Positions 33,870 through 42,164 of a stretch of DNA of 64,000 bases are shown here, in pieces. Position 1 is the first letter of the stretch; every line of letters starts with the position of its first letter. The notes beneath the pieces were generated by a model. That model saw only the letters and a program-made list of their open reading frames with translations, ran no database searches and was not told the origin of the DNA. The translations under genes were made by a program, and so were the position numbers. The stretch is from positions 4,049,001 to 4,113,000 of the forward strand of contig NZ_CP134772.1 in NCBI RefSeq assembly GCF_031882575.1, read 5' to 3'. Source of the DNA: Pseudomonas sp. VD-NE ins (GTDB lineage Bacteria > Pseudomonadota > Gammaproteobacteria > Pseudomonadales > Pseudomonadaceae).

Positions 33870-34811
33870 ATGAACCCTGAAGCCCTCGCCACCCTCCACG
33901 CCCATCTGCTGCCGGCCCTCGCGGCTGCACCCAGCGAAACCCGTCGCCTGTTCCACGGGCGCGGACGCTGCTGGGCCGGGCTGGAGCAGTTGACCGTGGA
34001 CTGGCTGCAAGGCGTGGTGCTGGTCTCGCTGTTCAAGGAGCCGGCACCTGAGCAACTGGACAATCTCAAAGCGTTGCTGCTGGAACTCACGGGGTCCGCC
34101 GAATGGCAGCAGTCGGGCGCCCACACGCTGCTGATCCAGCATCGCTACTTGCCACAGAGCACCGCCGAATGGTTGCTGGGTGATGAGATCGACGAAATGA
34201 GCATCGTCGAGGGTGGTTTGCAGTACCGCGTCGATCTGGGTCGCAAACAGAACGCCGGGCTGTTTCTCGACATGCGTTACGGGCGCAACTGGGTGCGCGA
34301 ACAGGCCGACGGCAAACGCATCCTCAATCTGTTTGCCTACACCTGCGGTTTTTCCGTGGCGGCCATCGAGGGTGGCGCCAGCCATGTGGTCAACCTGGAC
34401 ATGTCTCGCGCCGCACTGAGCCGGGGCCGCGACAACCATCGCTTGAACGGCCATGACCTGAGCAAAGTCAGCTTCTTGGGCCACGACCTGTTCAAGTCCT
34501 GGGGCAAGGTGATCAACAGCGGCCCTTATGACCTGGTGATCATCGATCCGCCGTCGTTCCAGAAAGGCAGTTTCCTGCTGACCAAGGATTACCAGCGCGT
34601 GCTGCGTCGTTTGCCGGAACTGCTCACGCCCCAAGGCACGGTGCTGGCGTGCATGAATGACCCGGCGTTCGGTTCGGACTTTCTGATTGAGGGCGTGACG
34701 CAGGAAGCGCCGGGTTTGCGCTTTGTAGAGCGGCTGGAAAATCCGCCGGAGTTTCCGGATATTGACCCTGAAAGCGGCCTCAAAGCCTTAGTCTTCCAGC
34801 GCACCCCCTGA
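33870..34811 (+). CDS. SAM-dependent methyltransferase (RlmI/RlmK-like, Methyltrans_SAM)
   Basis: 313 residues. C-terminal Rossmann methyltransferase domain: QNAGLFLDMRYGRNWVRE, ILNLFAYTCGFSVAAIEGGA (SAM motif I), VVNLDMSRAAL (motif II), and catalytic-region motif YDLVIIDPPSFQKGSF (motif IV, DPPSF). The N-terminal 110 residues are an RlmI-like beta domain lacking an evident PUA domain. Such enzymes methylate 23S rRNA cytosine or act on unknown RNA. The DPPxF motif favours an rRNA base substrate, but this is not proven. Confidence 0.88.
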   Translation: MNPEALATLHAHLLPALAAAPSETRRLFHGRGRCWAGLEQLTVDWLQGVVLVSLFKEPAPEQLDNLKALLLELTGSAEWQQSGAHTLLIQHRYLPQSTAEWLLGDEIDEMSIVEGGLQYRVDLGRKQNAGLFLDMRYGRNWVREQADGKRILNLFAYTCGFSVAAIEGGASHVVNLDMSRAALSRGRDNHRLNGHDLSKVSFLGHDLFKSWGKVINSGPYDLVIIDPPSFQKGSFLLTKDYQRVLRRLPELLTPQGTVLACMNDPAFGSDFLIEGVTQEAPGLRFVERLENPPEFPDIDPESGLKALVFQRTP

Positions 34812-34841
34812 CACTCCACCATCGCGCAAACACCACTGCCC

Positions 34842-34938
34842 CCTGTGGGAGCTGGCTTGCCAGCGATGAGGACGGCGCAGTCGACATCTTCATCGCCTGA
34901 CATACCGCCATCGCTGGCAAGCCAGCTCCCACAGGGAA
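34842..34938. repeat. REP pair (REPIN-like), AGCTGGCTTGCCAGC subtype
   Basis: Inverted units near 34845-34870 and 34910-34935 in the gap between convergent genes. Confidence 0.9.
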
Positions 34939-34947
34939 AGTGTTGAG

Positions 34948-35727
34948 TCAGGGAGTTGGTGGGCGCAGCACCAGCGCAAACAACTCGCCATGCCCGGTGA
35001 CATTGAGCTTGTGATACAGATTGCGCCGATGCACTTTGACCGTCTCCGGCGAGATGCCCATCTGCTGGGCCATCGCCTTGCTGGAGAAACCCTGCAAAAT
35101 CAGCCGCGCCGTATCGACCTCGCGCACCGTCAGCCGCGCATCGAAGCGGTCGAGCAACGCCGCCAGATCCCCGACCACCGCCTCCGCCACCGCACCCTGT
35201 GGCGGCAGCAACTGCACATGCCGACGCATCGCCGCCAGCACCCAGTCACGCACGCACAGTAGCCTGCCCTGCTCGGCCATATCGAACGGCGTGGAACGCC
35301 CCAATGACAAACCGAGCACGCCGCCTTCGATGTTGATCATGAACTGCAACTCGTCTTCGCCGACCACCGAACGAAAGTAACTCTGGTAGTACTCGCTGTG
35401 CAGAAACTGGTCCGGCGCCACCGAGGCCAGGCTGTGCAAGCCGTCGGCGACGCCGATCGATGCGGCTTGATAAAACGGATCGAGCAGGTACATCCCGGCG
35501 CTGTAGCCGGCCAGTTCTTCCTGCTCGTCGGCACGTCCGCTGCTGTCGAAGTCGATCAGCAATTGCGGCGCCTGCCCGGCCTTCATCAGCGCCACCAGCG
35601 CGTTGTCCAGCGGCACCAGTAACCGCAACGTGTCCACCAGCGCACGCCAGAAACCGTCCTGACCGACACCGGCAAATACCCGCGCCAGGCTCTGATGCAC
35701 TGGCAGTTCCTGCAACAAGGCGTCCAC
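34948..35727 (-). CDS. LuxR-family transcriptional regulator
   Basis: 259 residues starting at a GTG. The C-terminal 65 residues form the LuxR/GerE HTH: LTVREVDTARLILQGFSSKAMAQQMGISPETVKVHRRNLYHKLNV. The N-terminal 180 residues have no named domain by eye and lack the residues typical of acyl-homoserine-lactone binding, so this is not an obvious quorum-sensing receptor. Divergent from the polyamine-binding-protein gene across about 110 bases; probably controls that gene and the P1 peptidase. Confidence 0.88.
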   Translation of the reverse strand: MDALLQELPVHQSLARVFAGVGQDGFWRALVDTLRLLVPLDNALVALMKAGQAPQLLIDFDSSGRADEQEELAGYSAGMYLLDPFYQAASIGVADGLHSLASVAPDQFLHSEYYQSYFRSVVGEDELQFMINIEGGVLGLSLGRSTPFDMAEQGRLLCVRDWVLAAMRRHVQLLPPQGAVAEAVVGDLAALLDRFDARLTVREVDTARLILQGFSSKAMAQQMGISPETVKVHRRNLYHKLNVTGHGELFALVLRPPTP

Positions 35728-35837
35728 GCACTACCCCTTTTGAGTAACCCATGATGGGAATGGGTCAGGCGTGACCGGCCCGATAGGCTGAGCACTCCTG
35801 TTCATCACCGGCCTGCACAGGCCAGGAGTGCCGCATC

Positions 35838-36953
35838 ATGCGTCGTCACCGTGGCTGTATCAACCTCAGCATTCAACTGGGCCTGCTGGCCGGTATCGGC
35901 GCCGGCTCAATGGCCATGGCCGCCGACGCGCCGAGCGTGCACGTCTACAACTGGTACGACTACATCGGCCCGAACACACTCCACGATTTCCAGCGCGACA
36001 GCGGTATCCAACCGGTCTACGACACCTTCGACAGTGCCGAAGTCCTCGAAGGCAAACTGATGACCAGCCGCAGCGGCTACGACGTGGTGGTGGCAAGCAA
36101 CTTCAGCCTGCCGACGCTGATCAAGGCCGGCGCACTCGCCCCACTGCCGCGCGAACAACTGCCGGGCTGGAAGAATCTCGACAGCGAACTGCTGGCGAAA
36201 CTGGCCAACAACGATCCCGGCAATCAATACGCAGTGCCGTACCTGTGGGGCACCAACGGCATCGGTTACAACGTCGACAAGGTGCGCGCGGCGCTGGGCG
36301 ACAAGGCGCCGGTGGATTCGTGGGATTTGGTATTCAACGAAGACAACCTCGCCAAACTCGGCCAGTGCGGTGTGGCGATGCTCGATTCGCCGTCGGAAAT
36401 GCTGCCGGTCGCCCTGCACTATCTCGGCTTGCCACCGAACAGCACCGATCCCGAAGACTATAAAAAAGCCGAAGCGCTGCTACTGAAACTGCGCCCGCAC
36501 ATTGCTTACTTCAACTCGTCGAAATTCATCAGCGACCTGTCCAACGGCAACATTTGCGTGGCAGTCGGTTGGTCGGGCGCGATGCTGGAAGCCAAGACCA
36601 ATGCAGAGCAGGCCAACAACGGCGTGAAGATCGCCTACAGCCTGCCCAAGGAGGGCGCGCCGGTGTGGTTCGACACGCTGGTGCTGCTCAAGGACGCGCC
36701 GAATCGAACCCAAGGCCTGGCCTTTATCGACTATCTGCTGCGGCCCGAAGTGATCGCGCCGGTCAGTGATCATCTGTCGTATCCCAATGGCAACCGCGCG
36801 GCGACTGCGCTAGTTGCAGAAGCCACGCGGGACAACCCGGCGGTTTATCCCTCCGCCGCAGCGATGGCCACGCTGTACACCCTTGAGCCTTTACCGAAAG
36901 CCACCGAACGCGTGCGCACGCGGGTGTGGAGCAAGGTCAAGAACGGGCAGTAA
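35838..36953 (+). CDS. Polyamine-type ABC transporter periplasmic binding protein (PotF/SpuD-like)
   Basis: 371 residues. Signal peptide to about residue 28 (LSIQLGLLAGIGAGSMAMAA). Mature protein follows the PotF/PotD pattern: VHVYNWYDYIGPNTLHDFQRDSGI, VYDTFDSAEVLEGKLM, YDVVVASNFSLPTLIKAGAL, YAVPYLWGTNGIGYN and the final KVWSKVKNGQ-type tail. The WYDY and WGT segments line the ligand pocket for putrescine/spermidine. No permease genes follow; a REPIN and a P1 peptidase gene are next, so the transport partner is elsewhere or this is a sensor. Confidence 0.9.
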   Translation: MRRHRGCINLSIQLGLLAGIGAGSMAMAADAPSVHVYNWYDYIGPNTLHDFQRDSGIQPVYDTFDSAEVLEGKLMTSRSGYDVVVASNFSLPTLIKAGALAPLPREQLPGWKNLDSELLAKLANNDPGNQYAVPYLWGTNGIGYNVDKVRAALGDKAPVDSWDLVFNEDNLAKLGQCGVAMLDSPSEMLPVALHYLGLPPNSTDPEDYKKAEALLLKLRPHIAYFNSSKFISDLSNGNICVAVGWSGAMLEAKTNAEQANNGVKIAYSLPKEGAPVWFDTLVLLKDAPNRTQGLAFIDYLLRPEVIAPVSDHLSYPNGNRAATALVAEATRDNPAVYPSAAAMATLYTLEPLPKATERVRTRVWSKVKNGQ

Positions 36954-36978
36954 TCCCTTTTTGAACATTCCACAAAAC

Positions 36979-37073
36979 CCTGTGGGAGCGAGCCTGCTCG
37001 CGAAAGCGGTGGGTCAGGCACTGATGAGTTGAAAGTGCCGGCGCATTCGCGAGCAGGCTCGCTCCCACAGGGT
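36979..37073. repeat. REP pair (REPIN-like), GCGAGC subtype
   Basis: Inverted units near 36981-37007 and 37046-37072, between the binding-protein and peptidase genes. Confidence 0.9.
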
Positions 37074-37112
37074 CAGTGCACAACCCTGCATTTTTCAGAG
37101 AGACAACAATCA

Positions 37113-38231
37113 ATGAAACCTCGTGCCCGTGACCTCAACATCCGCATCGGCCAACTGCTTCCCGGCCCGTTCAACGCCATCACCGATGTACCCGGCGTGC
37201 GCGTCGGCCACAGCAATGTGCGCGGTCGCAGCAGCGCCGGGCGGGACATCTGCACCGGCGTCACGCTGATCGAACCGCGCTCGGGCTCGACCAATCAGCA
37301 ACCGTGTTTTGCCGGCGTGCATGTGCTCAACGGCAACGGTGACGCCACCGGCCTTGAATGGATTCGCGAAGCGGGTTTGCTGACCAGCCCGATTGCGTTC
37401 ACCAACACCCACAGCCTCGGTGTGGTACGCGATGCCTTGGTTGCCCTGGATCGCCAGCAGCAACCCGACGACGGTCGCCTCTACTGGAACATGCCGGTGG
37501 TGCTGGAAACCTTTGACGGTTTGCTCAATGACATCAACGGTTTTCACGTCCAGCCTGAACACGTCGCCGAAGCGCTCGCCGCCGCCGTCGTTGGTCCTGT
37601 CACGGAAGGCGCCGTCGGCGGCGGCAGCGGCATGATCTGCCATGAATTCAAGGGTGGTATCGGCACCGCTTCGCGGCGTTTGAGCAGTGCCCTGGGCGGC
37701 TGGACCGTCGGCGCGATCGTGCAGGCGAATCACGGTATTCGCAGTGAGCTACGGGTCGATGGCTACCCGGTCGGGCGCTATATGGAACAGAAAGATTCGC
37801 CGTTCCTGCGCGCCTCATTGCCGCATCCGGGCATGGGCTCGATCGTCGTCTGCCTGGCCACCGACGCGCCGCTGTTGCCGCATCAATGCACACGTCTGGC
37901 GCAGCGTGCGAGCCTCGGCCTGGCGCGCACCGGCGGCGGTAACGAGGATCACAGCGGCGACATCTTCATCGCCTTCGCCACCGGCAACGATCACGTGCCG
38001 CCCGCCGCCTACGAAGGCAAAGGCGCGCCGACCTGCGACGGTTTGCGCATGGTCAACAATGACCATATCAGCGAGCTGTTTCTGGCCGCGACCGAGGCGG
38101 TTGAAGAAGCGATCATCAATGCCTTGCTGGCCAGCGACAGCACCGAGGGCAACGGGCATTCAGTGCCGGGACTCGACGCCGACACCCTGCTCGCTGCTCT
38201 CGAAAAATCAGGCTGGCCCGGTGCCCGCTGA
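37113..38231 (+). CDS. P1-family (DmpA-like) self-processing aminopeptidase
   Basis: 372 residues from ATG 37113; the longer frame starts in a REPIN. DmpA-type Ntn-hydrolase: ITDVPGVRVGHSNV at the start, GGGSGMICHEFKGGIGTASR in the middle, and the autocleavage site MGSIVVCLATDAPL, where cleavage before Ser243 should create the N-terminal nucleophile of the beta subunit; GLARTGGGNEDHSGDIFIAF completes the pocket. Releases N-terminal residues from peptides, amides or beta-peptides. Follows the polyamine-type binding protein gene, so amide or N-acyl amine catabolism is possible. Confidence 0.9.
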   Translation: MKPRARDLNIRIGQLLPGPFNAITDVPGVRVGHSNVRGRSSAGRDICTGVTLIEPRSGSTNQQPCFAGVHVLNGNGDATGLEWIREAGLLTSPIAFTNTHSLGVVRDALVALDRQQQPDDGRLYWNMPVVLETFDGLLNDINGFHVQPEHVAEALAAAVVGPVTEGAVGGGSGMICHEFKGGIGTASRRLSSALGGWTVGAIVQANHGIRSELRVDGYPVGRYMEQKDSPFLRASLPHPGMGSIVVCLATDAPLLPHQCTRLAQRASLGLARTGGGNEDHSGDIFIAFATGNDHVPPAAYEGKGAPTCDGLRMVNNDHISELFLAATEAVEEAIINALLASDSTEGNGHSVPGLDADTLLAALEKSGWPGAR

Positions 38232-38242
38232 CACCGCAAAAA

Positions 38243-38325
38243 CACTGTAGGAGCTGCCGAAAGCTGCGATCTTTTGATTTTAAGAACAAGATCAAAAGAT
38301 CGCAGCCTTCGGCAGCTCCTACAGG
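38243..38325. repeat. Inverted repeat of the TGTAGGAGCTGCCG-type REP family
   Basis: Arms CTGTAGGAGCTGCCGAAAGC and GCCTTCGGCAGCTCCTACAG around an AT-rich TTTTGATTTTAAGAAC centre, between the peptidase and the broken oxidoreductase gene. Confidence 0.9.
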
Positions 38326-38326
38326 G

Positions 38327-38914
38327 TTATGTGAGCATTTGGCTGCCGAGCTCCCTTGCAACCGCCAATTGCTCCTGCGGATCGCGCAACTCCGATTCCG
38401 GCAACAACGTCGAACTCAGCACCGTCGCTCCGCAGTAGTCGAAAATCCCGTGCTCAATCTGCGCCTTCATCGCAGCGCCATAGCCGTGGCGCTCGTAAGT
38501 GCGTGCATCCGCGCCGGCGAGGCCGACCAGATGCACGCGCAGTCGCTGCAGCAGCTTCACATGCTTGAGGTCACCACTGAAATCGAAGGCCCAGCCATTG
38601 CTGAACACCCGATCGATCCAGCCTTTGAGCTGTGCCGGCATCGACCACCAGTACACCGGATACACCAGCACCAAGGTATCGGCGCGGTCGATGCGTGCCT
38701 GTTCGGCCAGGACATCAGCGGGCGGCGCGGACTCGCGGTGATGCACGGCGAAATCCGCCGCGCCAAAACGTGGCTCGAAGCCCTCGGCATAGAGATCGGC
38801 GATTTCAAAGGTGTTGGCCGGGTTGGCCTGAACAAGGCTTGCAGCGATTTACGCGGCGACGCTGTGGGTCAGCGAGCGTGGGTCGTGATGCGCGACGACG
38901 ATCAAGGCGTGCAT
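38327..38914 (-). pseudogene. Flavodoxin-fold NAD(P)H:quinone oxidoreductase gene interrupted by a stop codon
   Basis: ATG 38914 opens a frame reading MHALIVVAHHDPRSLTHSVA and one more Ala, then TAA at 38849-38851 (codon 22), after which the same frame continues without indels: IAASLVQANPANTFEIADLYAEGFEP, YPVYWWSMPAQLKGWIDRVFSNGWAF to the end. A CAA-to-TAA change would explain it. The pattern is the KefF/MdaB-type flavodoxin_2 fold that reduces quinones with NAD(P)H. Translation might restart at GTG 38746, but that product lacks the FMN-binding start. Divergent from a TetR gene that probably controlled it. Could be a true mutation or an assembly error. Confidence 0.85.
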
Positions 38915-38961
38915 GGCAATTCTCCGGTTGGTGATTGTTCACCAAGGCTTATATACTCTTG

Positions 38962-38985
38962 GTAAGTTACGAACAGTAAGTTACG
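38962..38985. promoter_or_regulatory. Candidate TetR operator: two GTAAGTTACG copies
   Basis: Two identical 10-base copies (38962-38971 and 38976-38985), 14 bases apart, each a near-palindrome GTAA-G-TTAC, in the 86-base gap between the oxidoreductase and TetR start codons; TATATA-like sequences flank both sides. Position and symmetry suit autoregulation by the adjacent TetR protein. Confidence 0.6.
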
Positions 38986-39000
38986 TTTGGTATATAAACG

Positions 39001-39636
39001 ATGTCAACCACTGAAATCAGCGAACCCGACTCCCCCGCTCCTCGGCGTCGCCTGTCCCGTGAAGATCGCCTGCGCCAATTGCTCGATGTCGCCTGGCAAA
39101 TCATCCGCGCCGAAGGCTCTGACGCCCTGACCCTCGGCTATCTCGCCGAAATGGCCGGGGTGACCAAACCGGTGGTGTACGATCATTTCGTCACCCGAGC
39201 CGGTTTGCTTGCAGCGCTCTATCGGGATTTCGATGCTCGGCAAACGGCGTTGATGGACGCCGCGATTGCCCGAAGCGAACCGACACTGACCGGCATCGCT
39301 TCGGTGATTGCCACGGCGTACGTTGATTGCGTGATGCTGCAAGGCAGAGAAATCCCCGGGATCATAGCAGCGCTGGCGAGCACTCCGGATCTGGAGAAGA
39401 TAAAGCGTGAGTACGAGGCGATCTTCCTCGAAAAATGCCGTCGCGATCTACAACCGTACGCCCACGGCGGGGAAATTACTCAAGCCGGATTGCGCGCAAT
39501 GCTCGGCGCTGCCGAAGCGCTGTCGCACGCGGCGGCCAACGGTGAAGTCAGCGCGAAAGAGGCCAGCGACGAGTTATTCGCAACCATCCTTGCCATGGTC
39601 GGACGCGCCGCCGTTCGGGCGACTGGCGGTACTTGA
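39001..39636 (+). CDS. TetR-family transcriptional regulator
   Basis: 211 residues. N-terminal HTH (about 25-70: LLDVAWQIIRAEGSDALTLGYLAEMAGVTKPVVYDHFVTRAGLLAALYRDF) and an all-helical ligand domain. Divergent from a quinone oxidoreductase gene with a two-copy palindromic site between them, the standard layout for a TetR repressor of a redox-enzyme gene. Since the target gene carries a stop codon, the regulator may have lost its main function or control only itself. Confidence 0.9.
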   Translation: MSTTEISEPDSPAPRRRLSREDRLRQLLDVAWQIIRAEGSDALTLGYLAEMAGVTKPVVYDHFVTRAGLLAALYRDFDARQTALMDAAIARSEPTLTGIASVIATAYVDCVMLQGREIPGIIAALASTPDLEKIKREYEAIFLEKCRRDLQPYAHGGEITQAGLRAMLGAAEALSHAAANGEVSAKEASDELFATILAMVGRAAVRATGGT

Positions 39637-39659
39637 GCCGTCACTTGCACACTCCTACG

Positions 39660-39807
39660 ATGGAATCACGCAGTGGCTCCGCTCTTCGAGCGCTGCGTAG
39701 GCACGGGTGCTCTGAACCCCAATCAAGCCCGTGCCTTGCTTCATGCGCATCTTGAGCCTCGAGGGCTCTACTTCCTCCCCATCAAAGAGCTTTGAGGCTC
39801 TTTTTTT
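39660..39807 (+). ncRNA. Candidate structured RNA with four consecutive hairpins and terminator
   Basis: Hairpins in order: 39668-39698 (ACGCAG/CTGCGT with inner CGCTC-TTC-GAGCG), 39699-39736 (AGGCACGGG/CCCGTGCCT), 39754-39768 (GAGCC-TCGAG-GGCTC), and 39784-39803 (AAAGAGC/GCTCTTT) followed by seven T. The last is a rho-independent terminator. No convincing reading frame fits the region. It could be an independent small RNA or a long 3' end of the TetR mRNA (stop at 39636). I do not match it to a known Pseudomonas sRNA. Confidence 0.5.
39784..39807 (+). terminator. Rho-independent terminator
   Basis: Stem AAAGAGC/GCTCTTT with loop TTTGAG and a run of T. Ends the TetR transcript or the candidate RNA. 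Confidence 0.75.
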
Positions 39808-39920
39808 GTCTGCGAAAATCAGTCGTCCGGCGCCTGATCGGCGTGAATCGAGCGCCAGGCCAGCCAGGCACGGCAGTGACTGTCAGCCATGAACGTCAAA
39901 CTCGGCTGAATGACGCGCAC

Positions 39921-39960
39921 AAAAAAGCCCTTGCTGCGGCATTCACAGCAAGGGCTTTTT
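39921..39960. terminator. Strong bidirectional rho-independent terminator
   Basis: AAAAAAGCCCTTGCTG - CGGCATTCA - CAGCAAGGGCTTTTT. On the minus strand it lies 13 bases after the GNAT stop codon. Confidence 0.88.
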
Positions 39961-39973
39961 CAGCGATGTGAAG

Positions 39974-40660
39974 TCAGTGCACGGTCAGGCGCTGGCGGAC
40001 AAACTCCTCGACATGGCGAGTGGTCTGATCGAGGTGCCGGTCGCGCTGTTTCTCGGCATCGAGCATCGCCCGTTTGCCATTTTTCTGCAGCAGGTAAGTG
40101 TGGATCTGCTGCACCTCCAGCGAACGGTAAATCGGCGTGGTGTCGATAAACCCGCGCAAGCCATTGCTGCGGTGATGCCGGGTGCTCATCAACACCTGGG
40201 TTTCACGCTGGCCAATCACCTCAAAGCCCAACGCTTCGAAGTACGGCACTTTGCCGATCGTGCAGGCCAGTTCGGCATGAGGATATCGCCCGACCATTTC
40301 GCCAATCATCGCCCGCGCCACGCCCTGACGCCGGTGCCCATCGCGCACCGCCATGTAGGCCACGCTGCAGGCTTCCCAGTCGCCCTGCACCGGCAGGTAC
40401 AGAAGAAAACCGATCACTTGCTCCGGATCATCCTCGTCGGTGGCAACCAGCAACTCGACATCGGTGCCCTTCTCGCCATTCAACGCTTCCAGATACAGAT
40501 GCACCTCATAACCGACCGCGTACTGATAGACGTTGTACAGCAGGTTGCTCGGGCCGAGACCGACCGCGCTGATGTCGGTCAGGTAGTCGACGACCATCTG
40601 CAGAATCTGGCTGTTGACGGCCTCGGGGCATGGGGTTTTGTAGTGGGTGATGCGTGGCAT
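39974..40660 (-). CDS. GNAT-family acetyltransferase domain protein
   Basis: 228 residues from ATG 40660 (GGAG ten bases upstream). The acetyl-CoA-binding region is recognisable: ACSVAYMAVRDGHRRQGVARAMIGEM (V-x-x-x-x-R/Q-x-x-G-x-A/G with strand and pyrophosphate loop), preceded by VIGFLLYLPV and followed by YFEALGFEVIGQRE. An additional helical C-terminal tail of about 60 basic residues (DAEKQRDRHLDQTTRHVEEFVRQRL) is unusual for the family. Substrate unknown. Followed by a strong terminator. Confidence 0.83.
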   Translation of the reverse strand: MPRITHYKTPCPEAVNSQILQMVVDYLTDISAVGLGPSNLLYNVYQYAVGYEVHLYLEALNGEKGTDVELLVATDEDDPEQVIGFLLYLPVQGDWEACSVAYMAVRDGHRRQGVARAMIGEMVGRYPHAELACTIGKVPYFEALGFEVIGQRETQVLMSTRHHRSNGLRGFIDTTPIYRSLEVQQIHTYLLQKNGKRAMLDAEKQRDRHLDQTTRHVEEFVRQRLTVH

Positions 40661-40738
40661 GACGGTTGAGCTCCGGCGGAAAACCGCGACATCATACCTT
40701 GTGGGTTGAGCCAACCTGCATTGGCAACGACAAATCGA

Positions 40739-40832
40739 AGGTGGGAGCGAGCCTGCTCGCGAATGCAGTAGCCCATTAAACATAGAAATTGACTGACCCG
40801 ACACCATCGCGAGCAGGCTCGCTCCCGCAGGG
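40739..40832. repeat. REP pair (REPIN-like), GCGAGC subtype
   Basis: Inverted units near 40741-40762 and 40807-40830; the right arm has a mismatch (CTCCCGCAG). Confidence 0.88.
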
Positions 40833-40938
40833 CTGTGCCTGAAAAAAATTTCATCCGCCGCAGACGGGATCTTTGGCAATTCAGGCATCCAATTCTGCAG
40901 CTGCGTTCACTTTTCAACGCAGGCCTTGAGGAGTTGTC

Positions 40939-41262
40939 ATGAGCGTTTTGCGTTCCCTGTCCAAATGGCGAAAAACCCTGCTGCTAGTGCCGTTGACGCT
41001 GGCGGCGCTGAGCAGCGCCCCGGTGTTTGCGCAACCGGTGATGATCGTCCAGCAAGCCCCACCGCCGATGCGCATGGAAGTGATGCCCGGCGCGCGTCCA
41101 GGTTATGTCTGGGATCAAGGTCATTGGCGCTGGCAAGGACGCGGATATGTGTGGATGCCCGGCCACTGGCAACCGGTGAGGTACGGCGCGCACTGGAAAC
41201 CCGGGCACTGGCAGGCGCGCGGGCCTAACTGGTTCTGGGTCGAAGGGCATTGGGTGCGATGA
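40939..41262 (+). CDS. YXWGXW-repeat exported protein
   Basis: 107 residues. Signal peptide (LLLVPLTLAALSSAPVFA, residues about 14-31). The mature part has three tandem units of the Y-x-W-x-x-G-H-W type: GYVWDQGHWRWQG, GYVWMPGHWQPV, HWKPGHWQARGPNW, ending in VEGHWVR. Very rich in Trp and His, so metal or carbohydrate surface binding is conceivable, but the function is unknown. A shorter relative starts 42 bases downstream, probably in the same operon. Confidence 0.85.
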   Translation: MSVLRSLSKWRKTLLLVPLTLAALSSAPVFAQPVMIVQQAPPPMRMEVMPGARPGYVWDQGHWRWQGRGYVWMPGHWQPVRYGAHWKPGHWQARGPNWFWVEGHWVR

Positions 41263-41304
41263 ATGCGCAACAGCCTGGACATCACTTCTTGCGGGAACAC
41301 CACC

Positions 41305-41517
41305 ATGTCGAAAACCGTTAAAGCACTGCTGGCCGCCACGCTGGTGGCCGTTACGTTGTCCGGTTGCGTCGTCGAGCCGGCCCGTCCGCATCGGCCCCCA
41401 CCGCTGGTCGAAGTCGTTCCGGTGATGCCGGCGCCGGGTTATCACTGGGTTGCCGGGCACTATCGCTGGGGCGGCAATCAATGGCGCTGGGTGCCGGGGC
41501 ACTGGCGGGCCTATTGA
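41305..41517 (+). CDS. Small YXWGXW-repeat lipoprotein
   Basis: 70 residues from ATG 41305 (GGGAA upstream). Lipoprotein signal with lipobox LSGC (Cys near 21), a proline-rich linker (EPARPHRPPPLVEVVPVMPAP), and two YXWGXW-type units: GYHWVAGHYRWGG and QWRWVPGHWRAY. Likely anchored in a membrane facing the periplasm. Paralogous to the preceding protein. Confidence 0.82.
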   Translation: MSKTVKALLAATLVAVTLSGCVVEPARPHRPPPLVEVVPVMPAPGYHWVAGHYRWGGNQWRWVPGHWRAY

Positions 41518-41532
41518 TCGAAAACGGTGGTG

Positions 41533-42090
41533 TCACTGCTGTGGCGCCACCACTTTGAATTTGATGGCGATGTCCTTGGACACCACGGTGTCCGCCCACT
41601 CGCCCGCGCCGAGGCCGAACTCGTCGCGCTTGAGCACCAGGTCACCGTCGAAAATGCCGATGTCGCTGCCCGGCTTCAATTCCACCGGCACCTGCACTTT
41701 GCGGGTAATGCCCTTGAGGGTGAGTTGTCCGTCGATCAGATAGCGACGCTCGGCCACTTGGGTGAAACGCCGGGACTCAAACACCGCCACGGGAAATTTT
41801 TCGGTGTCGAACCACGCCGGTTTCACCAGTTCGGTGTTGGCGTCTTCGCTGCCGGCATCGATGCTGTTGAGGTCGATGTGCAGCGTTGTACGGGCGTTGG
41901 CGAGGTTATCGGTATCAAGGTCCAGCGTCGCCTCGAACTTGCCAAAGGTGCCGTACATCGGCGTGCCCATCTGGTTGTAGGTGAAGCTGATCTGGCTGGC
42001 GTTGGTATTGACCCGCGTGTATTCGACAGCCTGCGCGGCACAGACGATGCACAGCGAACACGCGGCAGCCAGCAGCAATCGGATCGACAT
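41533..42090 (-). CDS. YceI-family periplasmic protein
   Basis: 185 residues from ATG 42090 with GGAGAG upstream; the frame extends further but only through the MATE gene in another frame. Signal peptide (LLLAAACSLCIVCAAQA). The YceI lipocalin-like barrel is clear: VNTNASQISFTYNQMGTPMYGTFGKFEATLDLD, HIDLNSIDAGSEDANTELVKPAWFDTEKFPVAVFES, and LTLKGITRKVQVPVEL. The family binds isoprenoid-like lipids. Distance to the neighbouring MATE gene is 74 bases, same strand, so co-transcription is possible. Confidence 0.9.
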   Translation of the reverse strand: MSIRLLLAAACSLCIVCAAQAVEYTRVNTNASQISFTYNQMGTPMYGTFGKFEATLDLDTDNLANARTTLHIDLNSIDAGSEDANTELVKPAWFDTEKFPVAVFESRRFTQVAERRYLIDGQLTLKGITRKVQVPVELKPGSDIGIFDGDLVLKRDEFGLGAGEWADTVVSKDIAIKFKVVAPQQ

Positions 42091-42164
42091 GGGACTCTCC
42101 AGGCGGGGCTGGCCGTCGAGGGCCTCGATTGACTTAAGCAAACATCCACGCGTTACGCCAGCGC

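Noticed and set aside
39668-39736. Hairpins that could be taken for a tRNA gene
   Set aside because: No cloverleaf with T-arm GTTC consensus or acceptor stem could be built.
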